Assembly (NCBI GenBank): GCA_945877595.1
Contig: CAMDVN010000023.1
Coordinates: forward strand, 1-33,764
Reading direction: 5' to 3'
Origin: Cyanobium sp. NIES-981
GTDB taxonomy: Bacteria > Cyanobacteriota > Cyanobacteriia > PCC-6307 > Cyanobiaceae
Length of the DNA stretch: 33,764 bases
The notes beneath the pieces were generated by a model. That model did no database searches and was not told the origin of the DNA. It worked only from the letters and a program-made list of their open reading frames with translations. Position 1 is the stretch's first letter, and each line of letters starts with the position of its first letter. Made by a program: the position numbers and the translations under genes. Positions 23,095 through 31,916 of this stretch are shown here, piece after piece.

Positions 23095-23707
23095 GCACGT
23101 TGGTCAGAAAACTGATGCGGTGCAGGGTGCTTGGACCCCTGAGCTGCAGAGCGGCCCGATGCACAGCGGTGCCATAGCCGTAATGACGCTCGAGCCCATA
23201 GCCCTGAAACCGCAGCGCCAGGCGGGTGATCAGCGCATCGCGGGCCTGCTTGGCCAACACACTCGCCGCCGCAATCGCCAGGCAGTGCCGGTCACCACCA
23301 ACCAGCGTGCTCTGGGGCCATGGCCAGAGCCGCAGGGGGAGGATGCCATCCACAATCACCAGCTCGGGCTGCCAGCGGCGGCGTTGTAAGGCCCGCAGCA
23401 TCGCCAACTCGGTGGCGCTGCGAATGCCCAGCCGATCGATTTCTGCGGCGGAGGCCTGTCCGAGGGCCCACGCCTCGGCCCACTGCTGAATGAGGGGCAC
23501 CAGGACCTGGCGGCGTCGAGCCGTTAGCAGCTTGCTGTCGGTGAGGCCTGCAGCGGCCAGGGGCCCAAGAGCTGCGGCAGGGAGCTGCACCGCCGCCGCA
23601 AACACAGGCCCAAACAGGCAACCCCGACCCACTTCATCGACGCCAAGACAAAGGGACGGATCCAGACCGGCCCATGGATCCTCAGCCACCCCCCGCCGGT
23701 GCTGCAA
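23054..23707 (-). CDS. rnhB: Ribonuclease HII
   Basis: RNase HII cuts RNA in RNA-DNA hybrids and starts removal of single ribonucleotides from DNA. The 217-residue product has all catalytic segments: [19 protein letters not shown] (Asp, Glu, then the GRG tyrosine-loop equivalent), LTDSKLL, VDG and [21 protein letters not shown] with the third and fourth acidic positions, plus [11 protein letters not shown]. The longest start is a TTG at 23707 ([12 protein letters not shown]); a GTG at 23686 is equally possible. It lies 47 bases after rne on the same strand, so co-transcription is likely. Its last 14 codons overlap the DUF1997 gene on the other strand. Confidence 0.95.
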   Translation of the reverse strand: MQHRRGVAEDPWAGLDPSLCLGVDEVGRGCLFGPVFAAAVQLPAAALGPLAAAGLTDSKLLTARRRQVLVPLIQQWAEAWALGQASAAEIDRLGIRSATELAMLRALQRRRWQPELVIVDGILPLRLWPWPQSTLVGGDRHCLAIAAASVLAKQARDALITRLALRFQGYGLERHYGYGTAVHRAALQLRGPSTLHRISFLTNVLSSTTPDAPGTTV

Positions 23708-23754
23708 AGGCGTCGCCTGTAACAGACCTAGGCCGGAGGAGGTGGGCAGGGCCT

Positions 23755-25839
23755 TCAGCTGCTGGCCGACGAGCGGCGGCGGCGGCGGCGGGGCTCGTCG
23801 GAGTCGTCGCTGGCCTCGGGCTCGCTCAGCAGGGCCACGGCTGGGGCCTGCGGTTCGGGGGTGAAGTGTTCAGGGACGGCGGCGGCAGCACTGAGCACAA
23901 CGGGGGAATCACTGCTCGGCACCGAAACCGTCACCAGGGTTTGAGGAACCAGACCCACAGGAAGGGGGGTGATCTCCACCGAAGCCAGGGTAGATACGGT
24001 GGGCGTCTTCCGGGTGGGCGTCTCCCCAGTGGGCGTCTCACCAGAGGGTGGAGCGCCGCCCTCGGCATCACTGCCGCCACGACCGCGGCCACGACGGCGG
24101 CGTCCGCCCACGGCAGCCATTTGCTGACGGGCTTCCTCAATCACCGCCTCGGCACTGTCTCCGGGGCGCACCACCCGAATCATCACGTTGTCGACGCTGG
24201 GGGGCTCATCGAGCAACAGGGCAGGGCTCAAGCCCATCCAGCCGAAGACCAGCTCCTGGGTGTCGTCCATCGGGACGGCCACCACTTCGAGATCCTGACG
24301 GCGGGAAGGTGCCGGCTCACTGGCTGCAGCGGTTGATGCGGAGGTGGTTGATGCGGAGGCGGTTGATGAGGAGGCAGTTGATGCCGAAGTGGAGGCCGAA
24401 GTAAAAGCCGTAGCAGCGGTTGATGCTTCGAAATCAGTGGGATCAGTGACAGCCGCAAGCGACAGCTCACCGGTGTCCTGACTGGAGCGGCCACCACGAC
24501 CGCCACGGCGACGGCGACCGCCCGCTTCCCCGGCACCCGGGCTGAGGACCTCGGCCCGGGCCGAGGCCGCCGAACGCACCAAACCCCCCGTGGTGGCCAG
24601 CGGTTGCAGGGTGTCCTTGCCCGGCAACACAGCCACATGACCGAGGCCACCACAGCTGGGGCAGGCCCGCCCAAACAATTCGTAGATGTTTTGCCCCTGC
24701 CGCTTGCGCGTGAGCTCCACCAGGCCCAGCTCGGTCAGCTGGGCCACCTGGGGCCGAGCGGCATCGTGGCGAACAGCCTGGGTGAAATGTTCAAGGAGCT
24801 GCAACTGTTCGCGCCTTGACTCCATATCAATGAAGTCAATGATCACCACCCCGCCGATGTTGCGGAGCTTCAGTTGACGGGCAATCTCAATGGCGGCTTC
24901 GCAATTGGTCCAGAGGACCGTTTCACGGGCATTGGCCGAGCGGGTGAAGGATCCCGAGTTGACATCAATGACAGTGAGCGCCTCAGTGGGCTCGATGATC
25001 ACGTAGCCACCCGAAGGCAGATCCACGCGCGGTTTCAGTGCATCGCGTATCGCTGCATTGACGCGATAGTGCTCGAGGATTTCAGCCGATTCACCATGGT
25101 GGTGTTCAACCACGGGATTGGCCGGGTCCGCGCCGAGAAAGGCGTTGACCCGCCCCACCGCATCGGGATTGTCGACGACAACCCTGGCAACCTCGGCGGT
25201 GAAGTGATCCCGCAGGATGCGATGAATGAAATCCTCATCGCGATTGAGCAGCACCGGAGGGCTTGCCGTCTCGGCTGCTGTCTGAATGGCCTCCCACTGG
25301 CGCAACAGTGCTTCAAGGTCATCGATCAGCAACTCCTCACTGATGCCCTCGGCCTCGGTGCGAACCAACAGGCCAGCACCGGGGGGCTTGATCAGCACGC
25401 CCAGGGCACGCAAGCGGTTGCGCTCGTTCTCGCCGTTGATGCGACGGGAAATGGTCACCCCCTGGCCGTGGGGCTGAAGCACCAAAAAACGGCCCGGTAA
25501 AGCCAGATTTCCCGTGAGCCGGGGGCCTTTGGTGCCCGTGGGCTCCTTCATCACCTGGACCAGCACCGTTTGGCGCGGCTCCAGCAATTCAGTAATGCCC
25601 GCCGCTCCTTTGCGAAGCCTCAGGGGGCCCAGGTCAGTGACATGAATGAAGCCATTTTTTTCGCTCTCGCCGATGTTGACGAACGCAGCATCAATGCCGG
25701 GCAACACATTCTCGACAGTGCCGAGATAAACATCGCCAATTTGGTAGCGACCTTGGGCAACAATCAGTTCATCAACGCGTTCATCGGTGAGAACTGCGGC
25801 GATCCGCAATTGCTCGGCAATGACGATCTGCTGGGGCAT
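23755..25839 (-). CDS. rne: Ribonuclease E/G
   Basis: RNase E is the main endonuclease of mRNA decay and rRNA/tRNA processing. The 694-residue product is the compact cyanobacterial form. Residues 1-125 hold the S1 domain ([23 protein letters not shown]), followed by the RNase H-like and 5'-sensor regions ([16 protein letters not shown]). The DNase I-like catalytic domain has Asp292 in IDVNSGSFT and Asp335 in IIDFIDM. The Zn-link is Cys393-Pro-Ser-Cys396. The C-terminal 280 residues are low complexity and end [13 protein letters not shown], matching the arginine-rich nonapeptide that binds PNPase in other cyanobacteria. Short tandem repeats lie in this tail (24001-24045 and 24331-24390). It starts at the ATG of [10 protein letters not shown] after a 446-base leader region. 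Confidence 0.98.
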   Translation of the reverse strand: MPQQIVIAEQLRIAAVLTDERVDELIVAQGRYQIGDVYLGTVENVLPGIDAAFVNIGESEKNGFIHVTDLGPLRLRKGAAGITELLEPRQTVLVQVMKEPTGTKGPRLTGNLALPGRFLVLQPHGQGVTISRRINGENERNRLRALGVLIKPPGAGLLVRTEAEGISEELLIDDLEALLRQWEAIQTAAETASPPVLLNRDEDFIHRILRDHFTAEVARVVVDNPDAVGRVNAFLGADPANPVVEHHHGESAEILEHYRVNAAIRDALKPRVDLPSGGYVIIEPTEALTVIDVNSGSFTRSANARETVLWTNCEAAIEIARQLKLRNIGGVVIIDFIDMESRREQLQLLEHFTQAVRHDAARPQVAQLTELGLVELTRKRQGQNIYELFGRACPSCGGLGHVAVLPGKDTLQPLATTGGLVRSAASARAEVLSPGAGEAGGRRRRGGRGGRSSQDTGELSLAAVTDPTDFEASTAATAFTSASTSASTASSSTASASTTSASTAAASEPAPSRRQDLEVVAVPMDDTQELVFGWMGLSPALLLDEPPSVDNVMIRVVRPGDSAEAVIEEARQQMAAVGGRRRRGRGRGGSDAEGGAPPSGETPTGETPTRKTPTVSTLASVEITPLPVGLVPQTLVTVSVPSSDSPVVLSAAAAVPEHFTPEPQAPAVALLSEPEASDDSDEPRRRRRRSSASS
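24001..24045 (-). repeat. Three 15-base units in the RNase E tail
   Basis: Units at 24001, 24016 and 24031 share gggcgtct at their start. On the coding strand they give TPT-rich pentapeptides ([15 protein letters not shown]). Confidence 0.85.
24331..24390 (-). repeat. Four 15-base units in the RNase E tail
   Basis: Four units at 24331, 24346, 24361 and 24376 share the core gttgatg (first three ggttgatg). They encode Ser/Thr/Ala pentapeptides such as STTSA and STASS in the disordered region before the PNPase-binding tail. Confidence 0.9.
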
Positions 25840-26285
25840 GGAAAAGTTGGGTGGCTAAAAAAGCCCTGCTGACGGTGGGAGCAGCGGCAAGAGCAGGAAC
25901 AATTCCCGCCAGCGTCGAAGCTCAGATCAAAAAACTGAAGACTTGAACGGGATGGACGGGGTCAAGCCCTAATGCCCAAAGGGCTATGAAAAATTGATTG
26001 CGATTAAAACAGGATCTATTAAAACAAGCGCTATTAAAACCACGTCGATTAAGAAGAATGCGGATTGAAACGACGGCGTAAAACCGAAGTCGTCGACCTG
26101 CAATGCTGATGGTTCCCTAAAACAGCTGGTGCCTGGACACAGAGCCCCCCAGAAGTCAGATGAAATCAGAATTCTGGAAAACTTGAGGTCAGCATTGCGT
26201 GCTCTGTGGGGGCCAGTAAAACCAGCCGGATGGAGAACACGAATGGCCAGCCCGTCGGGCGGCTGGATCTTGACCTATACCAAAA
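25840..26285 (-). promoter_or_regulatory. rne leader region, AT-rich
   Basis: No gene is visible in these 446 bases between the radical-SAM stop and the rne start. The middle (25985-26075) is much richer in A and T than the window and contains a phased repeat array, listed separately. Long, U-rich 5' leaders of rne mRNA are known targets of RNase E autoregulation in other bacteria, including cyanobacteria, so this stretch probably holds the rne promoter and such an element. A GC-rich inverted repeat (ccagccgcccgacgggctgg on the minus strand, 26244-26263) about 25 bases past the upstream stop could be a weak terminator, but no T run follows it. Confidence 0.55.
26003..26071 (-). repeat. Phased 15-base array (GTTTTAAT) in the rne leader
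   Basis: attaaaac occurs exactly at 26003-26010, 26018-26025 and 26033-26040. A variant attaagaa follows at 26048-26055 and another, attgaaac, at 26064-26071. Spacing is 15, 15, 15 and 16 bases; the spacers between units are unrelated. In the rne sense direction the motif reads GUUUUAAU, resembling single-stranded AU-rich sites favoured by RNase E. Protein-binding iterons are the alternative. Confidence 0.85.
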
Positions 26286-28964
26286 TTAGCATGGTTGAAG
26301 GATCAGAGCTTCGCGCCGCACCTGGCGCAACAGCAACGGTTGCTCCAGGTGCTGCTCCAACCACACCTGGACCTGCTGGGGGCGAATGCTGCGGCCCTGC
26401 TCATCAATGGCCGCCTCCAAGTGAAACAGCGCCATGGCGTTCGAGGGGGCCGTTGACACAGCGCCGGTCACCGACCCCATGCTCTGCAGCACCACACTGC
26501 GCAGATCGGGGCGGCACTCACGCTCACGGGGACGGCCCTTTTTGTCGGTGTCATGCCAGATCAGGCTGGTGGCTGACAACACCGACTGCAGGGCCCGCTG
26601 CCATTGGGACGGCGTGGGTGCTGTTGTGGCCTCGCTCAAGGCGGCCTGCAAGCCAAAGCTCCAGCGGGACGCGGTGAGCTCCTGGCTCAGGCTGGGGCCA
26701 AAGACCGGCACAGGCTGCACCGAAAGCAACTGAAACTCGGAGCTCAGCTCATCCTGCAGCCGCTGCCGCACCAGCGACGCGTCCACCAGCTCGGTGAACT
26801 CCAGATCGAGCCACTCCCCCAGGCCCTCCACCCCCAACGGCAGGGCCAGGGCCAGCTGCAGCCGGGGCAACGGGTGGAACCCACCGGTGAAACTCACCGG
26901 CAGGCCACTGCGGCGCAGGGCCCGCTCCAGCAGGCGCAGGGTGTCGAGGTGGCTAATCAACGCCAGGGAACCAATTTTGGCAAAACCAATGCGCAGGCGG
27001 CACACCCGCTCGCTGGCCGGGGCCCGCTGGGGCAGCGCCAGCGGAATCGACGGCGGCGGTATCACCACGTTGTGGCCCAACTCGGGGCCACACACACCGC
27101 AGCTGCTGCAGCCCTCAAACGAGCAATCGGGAACCACCGCCGCGGCCAGGGCCTTCTGGAGGTCTTCGGCCAGCCAGCGCTTGTCGAGTCCCGAATCGAT
27201 GTGATCCCATGGGAGCGGTTGGCGGCAGAAACGATCGAGGTCCTCGACACTGAGGGCCTCAGCGGCACTCCAGGCCCCCATCTCCAGAGCCCGGTAGCGG
27301 CCGCCCAATCCGGCCGCCTCAATCGCCGTGGTCCAGGCATTGTGGCTGCGCTCAGCCGATTCAAACCAGGCATCAAGGCCAGCCCCAGCCCGCCAGGCGG
27401 CCTCAATCACCGCGGCCAGGCGGCGATCACCGCGGCCGATGAAATCTTCGATCGCCGAGAGACGACCATCGTTGAAATTGGTCTTGAGGCCGCGCAGCTG
27501 ACGCAGGGCACCCCGCAACAGCTGCTGGCGCCGCCCAAATTCAGCGGTGCTCACGCTGTGCCACTGAAAGGGGGTGTGGGGCTTGGGCGTGAAGTTGCTG
27601 ATCGTGAGGTTCAGCTCGAGCCGGCCCAGATCGCCGCACTGCTGCTGGAGAGCGCGGCAGGTGTCGGCGATTCCCAGCACATCCGCATCGGTTTCCCCGG
27701 GCAACCCGATCATGAAATAGAGCTTGATCTTGCGATAACCGTTCTCCATGGCGGTGCGGATGCCGCGCAGCAACTCGGCGTCGGTGAGACCCTTGTTGAC
27801 GATGTCGCGCAGGCGTTGGGTGCCGGCCTCTGGGGCAAACGTGAGGCCCGATTTGCGGGTGCCGCCCAAAATGTGGGCGATGTTGGCGTCGAAGCGATCC
27901 ACCCGCTGACTCGGCAGGGTGAGGCTCACGTTGGACTCCGCCAAACGGTTGCGCAGCTCCACCCCCACAGCCGGCAGGGCCAGATAGTCACTACAGCTCA
28001 GCGACAGCAGAGAGAAGTCGCTGTAGCCAGTGCGGCGCATGCCCGCTTCGACGGCCTCCACCACCGCCTCGGGCTCCACATCGCGGGCCGGGCGGGTCAG
28101 CATCCCGGGCTGGCAGAACCGGCAGCCGCGGGTGCAGCCACGCCGAATCTCAACCGTGAGGCGGTCATGCACCGTCTCGATGTGGGGCACCAACCCCATC
28201 GCGTAGTGGGGCATGGGCGTGGCCGTGCGCCGCTGGATGCGCGCTGGGATCGCCGGCTCCAGTGGCTCGATGCTCACGCCATCGATCCCGGGGCCATAGA
28301 GGCTGGGCACGTAGACCCCGGGCACCTGGGCCAGATCACGCAGCAGCTCGCGGCGGCCGAGGCCCGCGGCACGACCCTCAGCCACCACCAAGCCGATCTC
28401 CGGCAGCAGCTCTTCACCATCCCCGAGGGCGATGAAATCAAAGAAGGCAGCAAAGGGCTCAGGGTTGCTGGTGGCGGTGGGTCCACCGGCAAAGATCAGC
28501 GGCGGTGCCTCGGGGTGAGCGAGGGGTCGGTCACCCCGATCAGCAGCCAGCAATGGAATGCCGGCCAGGTCGAGCATCTCGAGGATGTTGGTGCCGCCCA
28601 GCTCGTAGCTCAGCGAAAAACCGAGAATGTCGAAGGCTGCCAGTGGCCGCCGGCTCTCCACGGCAAACAAGGGCACACCGCGCTCGCGCAGGCGCACCGC
28701 CAGGTCAGGCGCCGGCAGGTAGCTGCGATCGCACAACTGGCCTGGAACACTGTTGAGAATCGAATAGAGAATGATGTGCCCGCTGTTGCTGGCACCCACC
28801 TCATAGACCTCGGGATAGGTGAGCGCCCAGCGCACGCTGGCACCGGCCCAGGCCCCATCCCAGTTGCGGGGCTCCACGCCGCGCTCGTTGCCCAGATAGC
28901 GGGCCGGCTTGCTGATCGACAGGTCGATCAGGGCGTCGAAATCGACAGGAGCGGCAACAGTCAC
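26286..28964 (-). CDS. Radical SAM protein fused to a DUF2344 domain
   Basis: The 892-residue product combines a TIGR03960-like radical SAM protein with a TIGR03936/DUF2344 domain. Its N-terminus (PARYLGNERGVEPRNWD, RWALTYPEVYEVG) and FAGGPTATSNPEPFAAFFDFIALGDGEE form a B12-binding-like fold. The cluster motif RRGCTRGCRFC is near residues 276-284, followed by GYSDFSLLSLSCSDY, LPSQRVDRF, GLTFAPEAGTQRLRDIVNKG and KLYFMIGLPGET. Near residue 615 is a second cysteine group, CSFEGCSSCGVC, which could bind another metal. DUF2344 follows from about 655 (RIGFAKIGSLALISHLDTLRLLERA, GGFHPLPRLQLALALPLG). The start is uncertain: GTG at 28964 fits similarity, ATG at 29033 is in frame. Function is not established; in Firmicutes the two halves are separate genes beside rne/rng, and here the fusion is upstream of rne. 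Confidence 0.92.
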   Translation of the reverse strand: MTVAAPVDFDALIDLSISKPARYLGNERGVEPRNWDGAWAGASVRWALTYPEVYEVGASNSGHIILYSILNSVPGQLCDRSYLPAPDLAVRLRERGVPLFAVESRRPLAAFDILGFSLSYELGGTNILEMLDLAGIPLLAADRGDRPLAHPEAPPLIFAGGPTATSNPEPFAAFFDFIALGDGEELLPEIGLVVAEGRAAGLGRRELLRDLAQVPGVYVPSLYGPGIDGVSIEPLEPAIPARIQRRTATPMPHYAMGLVPHIETVHDRLTVEIRRGCTRGCRFCQPGMLTRPARDVEPEAVVEAVEAGMRRTGYSDFSLLSLSCSDYLALPAVGVELRNRLAESNVSLTLPSQRVDRFDANIAHILGGTRKSGLTFAPEAGTQRLRDIVNKGLTDAELLRGIRTAMENGYRKIKLYFMIGLPGETDADVLGIADTCRALQQQCGDLGRLELNLTISNFTPKPHTPFQWHSVSTAEFGRRQQLLRGALRQLRGLKTNFNDGRLSAIEDFIGRGDRRLAAVIEAAWRAGAGLDAWFESAERSHNAWTTAIEAAGLGGRYRALEMGAWSAAEALSVEDLDRFCRQPLPWDHIDSGLDKRWLAEDLQKALAAAVVPDCSFEGCSSCGVCGPELGHNVVIPPPSIPLALPQRAPASERVCRLRIGFAKIGSLALISHLDTLRLLERALRRSGLPVSFTGGFHPLPRLQLALALPLGVEGLGEWLDLEFTELVDASLVRQRLQDELSSEFQLLSVQPVPVFGPSLSQELTASRWSFGLQAALSEATTAPTPSQWQRALQSVLSATSLIWHDTDKKGRPRERECRPDLRSVVLQSMGSVTGAVSTAPSNAMALFHLEAAIDEQGRSIRPQQVQVWLEQHLEQPLLLRQVRREALILQPC

Positions 28965-29034
28965 AGATGCCGGCGGCAAGGGGTGGCTTTGATCGTATGC
29001 AACACAGGCTGCTGGATCTGCGCAGCGCGACATC

Positions 29035-29226
29035 GTGAGCCCACGCATCGTTGCCCTTATCCAGGGCCAGCCGCACGGTTTCACTCGCCGCATGGTCAGC
29101 GCCGGCGATCCGATCAGCGAGCGAATCACACCGTTCGTGCTGCTCGAATGGATTGATGGGCCGGTGCTGATCGAGCATGGGGCCATGCCTCCACCCCGGC
29201 ATAGGACAATCGCGCCCAGTGTCAAC
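29035..29226 (+). pseudogene. Possible remnant of a pirin-like gene
   Basis: From a GTG at 29035 the frame reads SPRIVALIQGQPHGF, then ISERITPFVLLEWID and a degraded [11 protein letters not shown]. This resembles the N-terminal part of pirin-family cupins (a G-x-P start, a PFxxLDxxxP block, then the PHPHRG metal-binding motif). The His-rich motif is broken and nothing of the cupin core follows before dapL, which begins in another frame. It is best read as a decayed gene or chance similarity. The same DNA must also hold the start regions of the divergent radical-SAM gene and dapL. Confidence 0.25.
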
Positions 29227-29251
29227 GGGCCCGGCTGTGGCCCATTCCGCG

Positions 29252-30478
29252 ATGGTCCAGGTCAACGGCAATTACCTCAAACTCAAGGCGGGTTACCTGT
29301 TTCCCGAGATCGCTCGGCGGGTGAGGGCCTTCAGCGAAGCCCATCCGGATGCACCGATCATTCGCCTGGGCATCGGCGACGTCACTGAGCCGCTCCCTGA
29401 GGCCTGCCGCAGCGCCATGAAGGCGGCCATTGACGAAATGGGCACGCCAGAGGGCTTCCATGGCTACGGCCCAGAACAGGGCTACCTCTGGCTGCGTGAG
29501 GCGGTTGCCCAACACGATTTTGTAGGCCGCGGCTGCCAGATCTCGGCCGAGGAGATCTTCATCTCCGATGGCTCGAAATGCGACAGCGCCAACATCCTCG
29601 ACATCCTCGGCGAAGGCAACCGCATCGCCGTGACGGATCCGGTCTATCCGGTGTATGTCGACAGCAATGTGATGGCGGGCCGCACCGGCGACGCCGATCA
29701 AGCCGGCCGCTACGGCGGTCTCACCTACCTGCCCATCAGCGCAGCCAACGGCTTCGCGGCCCAGCTGCCCAGCGAACCGGTGGATCTGATCTACCTCTGT
29801 TTTCCCAACAACCCCACCGGCGCGGTCGCCACCAGGGCACAGCTCCAGGCCTGGGTCGACTACGCCCGGGCCCACGGCGCCCTGATCCTGTTTGATGCGG
29901 CCTACGAGGCCTTCATCCAGGACCCCTCATTGCCCCACTCGATCTATGAGATCGACGGGGCGCGGGAGTGTGCCATCGAATTCCGCTCCTTCTCCAAAAA
30001 TGCCGGTTTCACCGGCACACGCTGCGCCCTCACCGTGGTGCCCCGCGGACTGATGGGCACCGCGGCCAACGGCGAACCGGTGGAGCTCTGGGCCCTCTGG
30101 AACCGGCGCCAGTGCACCAAGTTCAATGGCGTGAGTTACATCGTGCAGCGGGGCGCCGAAGCGGTGTATTCGGCCGAGGGCCTGGCCCAGGTCAAAGCTC
30201 TGGTCAGGTTTTACATGGACAACGCCGCGATCATTCGCCGCGAGCTCACGGCCGCCGGCCTCGCCGTCTACGGCGGCGAGCAGGCCCCCTATGTGTGGTT
30301 GAAGACCCCAGAAGGTCTTGACTCCTGGGGATTCTTTGATCACCTGCTCGGCCAGGCCCACGTGGTGGGCACCCCCGGCAGCGGCTTCGGAGCCGCTGGA
30401 GAGGGCTACTTCAGGCTCTCGGCCTTTAACAGCCGGGCCAATGTCGAGGAAGCCATGCGTCGCATCCGCTCGTTATGA
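29252..30478 (+). CDS. dapL: LL-diaminopimelate aminotransferase
   Basis: DapL converts tetrahydrodipicolinate directly to LL-diaminopimelate using glutamate, the lysine/peptidoglycan route of cyanobacteria, plants and chlamydiae. The 408-residue product [20 protein letters not shown] has the family's length and motifs. These are [74 protein letters not shown] and the PLP lysine at about residue 249 in [12 protein letters not shown], followed by [20 protein letters not shown]. The ATG at 29252 was chosen over in-frame codons from 29177. The stop TGA overlaps an in-frame ATG (30475) of the clpS frame, suggesting a dapL-clpS-CPBP transcription unit. Confidence 0.97.
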   Translation: MVQVNGNYLKLKAGYLFPEIARRVRAFSEAHPDAPIIRLGIGDVTEPLPEACRSAMKAAIDEMGTPEGFHGYGPEQGYLWLREAVAQHDFVGRGCQISAEEIFISDGSKCDSANILDILGEGNRIAVTDPVYPVYVDSNVMAGRTGDADQAGRYGGLTYLPISAANGFAAQLPSEPVDLIYLCFPNNPTGAVATRAQLQAWVDYARAHGALILFDAAYEAFIQDPSLPHSIYEIDGARECAIEFRSFSKNAGFTGTRCALTVVPRGLMGTAANGEPVELWALWNRRQCTKFNGVSYIVQRGAEAVYSAEGLAQVKALVRFYMDNAAIIRRELTAAGLAVYGGEQAPYVWLKTPEGLDSWGFFDHLLGQAHVVGTPGSGFGAAGEGYFRLSAFNSRANVEEAMRRIRSL

Positions 30479-30519
30479 CCTTCGCCAACATCAGGGGCTT
30501 GCCCTGCCACAATTCCGGA

Positions 30520-30906
30520 ATGTCTGTCACTGCACTGGCCATGGCTCCTGCTGCTGTGATCCCAACTGGAACCCTCCGAACTGGAACCCTCCGGGCCAGC
30601 GAAACTCCCAGCCGCTCTCCCGGTGGAGCAGCGGTGATGGAAAAAGCGCCAGAGCGGGTCAGGAAGCTCTCCCCCCGCTACAAGGTGCTGCTCCACAACG
30701 ATCCGGTCAACTCCATGGAGTACGTGGTCACCACCCTCCGCCAGGTGGTGCCTTCCCTGAGCGAGCAAGACGCCATCGCCGTGATGCTCGAAACCCACAA
30801 CACGGGCGTAGGCCTGGTGATCGTGTGTGATCTGGAGCCGGCCGAGTTTTACTGCGAAACCCTCAAGGCCAAGGGCCTCAGCAGCACGCTCGAGCCGGAG
30901 AGCTGA
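30520..30906 (+). CDS. clpS: ClpS adaptor of the Clp protease
   Basis: ClpS delivers N-degron substrates to ClpAP/ClpCP. The 128-residue product (start MSVTALAMAP) has a poorly conserved N-terminal tail and then the ClpS core from about residue 50. The core contains YKVLLHNDPVNSMEYVV with the Asn-Asp pair that binds the substrate alpha-amino group, a LRQVVPSLSEQDAIAVMLETHNTG helix with the conserved His of the pocket, and the GLVIVCDLEPAEFYCETLKAKGLSSTLE end. An upstream ATG at 30475 overlaps the dapL stop (ATGA) and would add 15 residues, so either start is possible. A 15-base perfect tandem duplication lies in the N-terminal tail. CPBP begins 3 bases after its stop. Confidence 0.95.
   Translation: MSVTALAMAPAAVIPTGTLRTGTLRASETPSRSPGGAAVMEKAPERVRKLSPRYKVLLHNDPVNSMEYVVTTLRQVVPSLSEQDAIAVMLETHNTGVGLVIVCDLEPAEFYCETLKAKGLSSTLEPES
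30564..30593 (+). repeat. 15-base perfect tandem duplication in clpS
   Basis: aactggaaccctccg is repeated back to back at 30564-30578 and 30579-30593. It is in frame and gives TGTLR twice in the disordered N-terminal tail of ClpS. Confidence 0.97.
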
Positions 30907-30909
30907 ACC

Positions 30910-31785
30910 ATGGATCCCCGGCGCTGGCTGGCAGCCCCTGCCCCGTGGCCGGGCACCGTGGTGTACCTACCGCTCCTTTATCTCGTCGGCTGGCTGGCCT
31001 CGAGACCCCTCGCATGGCTGATGCCGGGTTGGCGCTCCGACCAGGTGGACCTGGCCGGCCTGGCCCTTGCGTTAGTGCTGCTGTTGCTGACCCTGCCACT
31101 GCGCCTACGACGCCACTGGCAAGCAAGCCATCCCTGGCAAAGCCTGGGGGTGGTGGCTCCGTTGAAGGCGTGCCTAAAGGCGCTGATTCAGGGCCTGCTC
31201 AAAGCGTTGTTGCTGCTGGGTCCCCTCGTGCTGCTGCTCCTCCTGGGCGGCCAGGCCCGCTGGCTGGGCGAACTGGGTGGGGCCCAGCTGCTGAATGCCC
31301 TGGCTCTGCTCCTGGGGGTTGGTTTTGCCGAGGAACTGCTGTTCCGGGGCTGGCTCTGGGGCGAGCTCGAGCAACTGCTAAGTCCCCAGCAAGCCCTGGG
31401 GTTGCAGGCGGCCATCTTTGCGCTGGTTCATCCCTGGTATCGGCTGCCGCCCAGCGAAGCGATCGCACTCCTGGGCGGTTTGGTGCTGCTGGGCCTGGTG
31501 CTGGCCCTACAGCGCCGCGCCGACGGCGGCGTGCTGTGGGGAAGCGTTGGCCTGCATGGGGGGCTGGTCGGGGGGTGGTTTGCCCTCCAGAACGGGCTGT
31601 TGCAGCTATCACCGGCAACACCAACCTGGTTGATCGGCCCGGGCGGGGCCTCCCCCAACCCGATTGGTGGAGCGCTGGGCTGGCTAGGACTGCTGAGCCT
31701 GCTGTGGATACGCCGGCGCTACCTCCAGAGCAATCTCGAGCAGCAGATAGCGCAGCAATCCCCGCAAAGGTCGAGAGTCAGCTGA
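30910..31785 (+). CDS. CPBP-family intramembrane metalloprotease
   Basis: The 291-residue product is very hydrophobic, with roughly six to eight membrane segments (for example VVYLPLLYLVGWLAS, LAGLALALVLLLLTLPL, LLKALLLLGPLVLLLLLGG, LLNALALLLGVGFAEELLF). It carries the CPBP/Abi signature EELLFRG around residue 145, then AAIFALVHP and GSVGLHGGLVGG, which together supply the Glu and His residues of the presumed zinc site. CPBP proteins include CAAX-prenyl and bacteriocin-immunity proteases; in cyanobacteria they are numerous and mostly unassigned. It starts 3 bases after clpS, so it is very likely co-transcribed with it. Confidence 0.9.
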   Translation: MDPRRWLAAPAPWPGTVVYLPLLYLVGWLASRPLAWLMPGWRSDQVDLAGLALALVLLLLTLPLRLRRHWQASHPWQSLGVVAPLKACLKALIQGLLKALLLLGPLVLLLLLGGQARWLGELGGAQLLNALALLLGVGFAEELLFRGWLWGELEQLLSPQQALGLQAAIFALVHPWYRLPPSEAIALLGGLVLLGLVLALQRRADGGVLWGSVGLHGGLVGGWFALQNGLLQLSPATPTWLIGPGGASPNPIGGALGWLGLLSLLWIRRRYLQSNLEQQIAQQSPQRSRVS

Positions 31786-31815
31786 GGATTGGTTGATTCC
31801 ACAACCACCATGTTT

Positions 31816-31843
31816 CATGCTTCGGTCTTCATGCTTCGGTCTT
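31816..31843. repeat. 14-base perfect tandem duplication, intergenic
   Basis: catgcttcggtctt is repeated back to back at 31816-31829 and 31830-31843 in the gap between the convergent CPBP and radical SAM genes. Both copies are identical. Confidence 0.97.
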
Positions 31844-31844
31844 G

Positions 31845-31891
31845 CTAGGACACGAGTCTTTTCAAGCGAGCCAGCCTCCTAGAAAAGACTC
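31845..31891. other. Interleaved inverted repeats in a convergent gap
   Basis: GAGTCTTTTC (31854-31863) and GAAAAGACTC (31882-31891) are a perfect 10-base inverted repeat with an 18-base loop. CTAGGA (31845-31850) and TCCTAG (31877-31882) are a second, 6-base pair. The order A-B-A'-B' is that of an H-type pseudoknot, though both stems share base 31882. It may serve as a 3'-end structure for either gene; no T run follows, so intrinsic termination is not clear. Confidence 0.6.
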
Positions 31892-31916
31892 CAGTGCCGT
31901 TGACAAGAATCCAGTC

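Noticed and set aside
26003-26071. CRISPR array
   Set aside because: Repeat units are only 8 bases with 7-base spacers, far too short, and there is no cas gene.
26604-29156. 850-codon open frame opposite the radical SAM gene
   Set aside because: Antisense shadow of a high-GC gene; no signal sequence, domain or neighbour supports it.
28965-29225. N-terminal extension of the radical SAM protein to 29225
   Set aside because: The extra residues do not resemble the family and overlap the dapL upstream region; similarity starts just after the GTG at 28964.
21606-31466. HIP1 (GCGATCGC) as a dense genome repeat
   Set aside because: Only three copies noticed (21606, 28725, 31459), close to what GC-rich sequence of this size could give, unlike HIP1-rich cyanobacteria.
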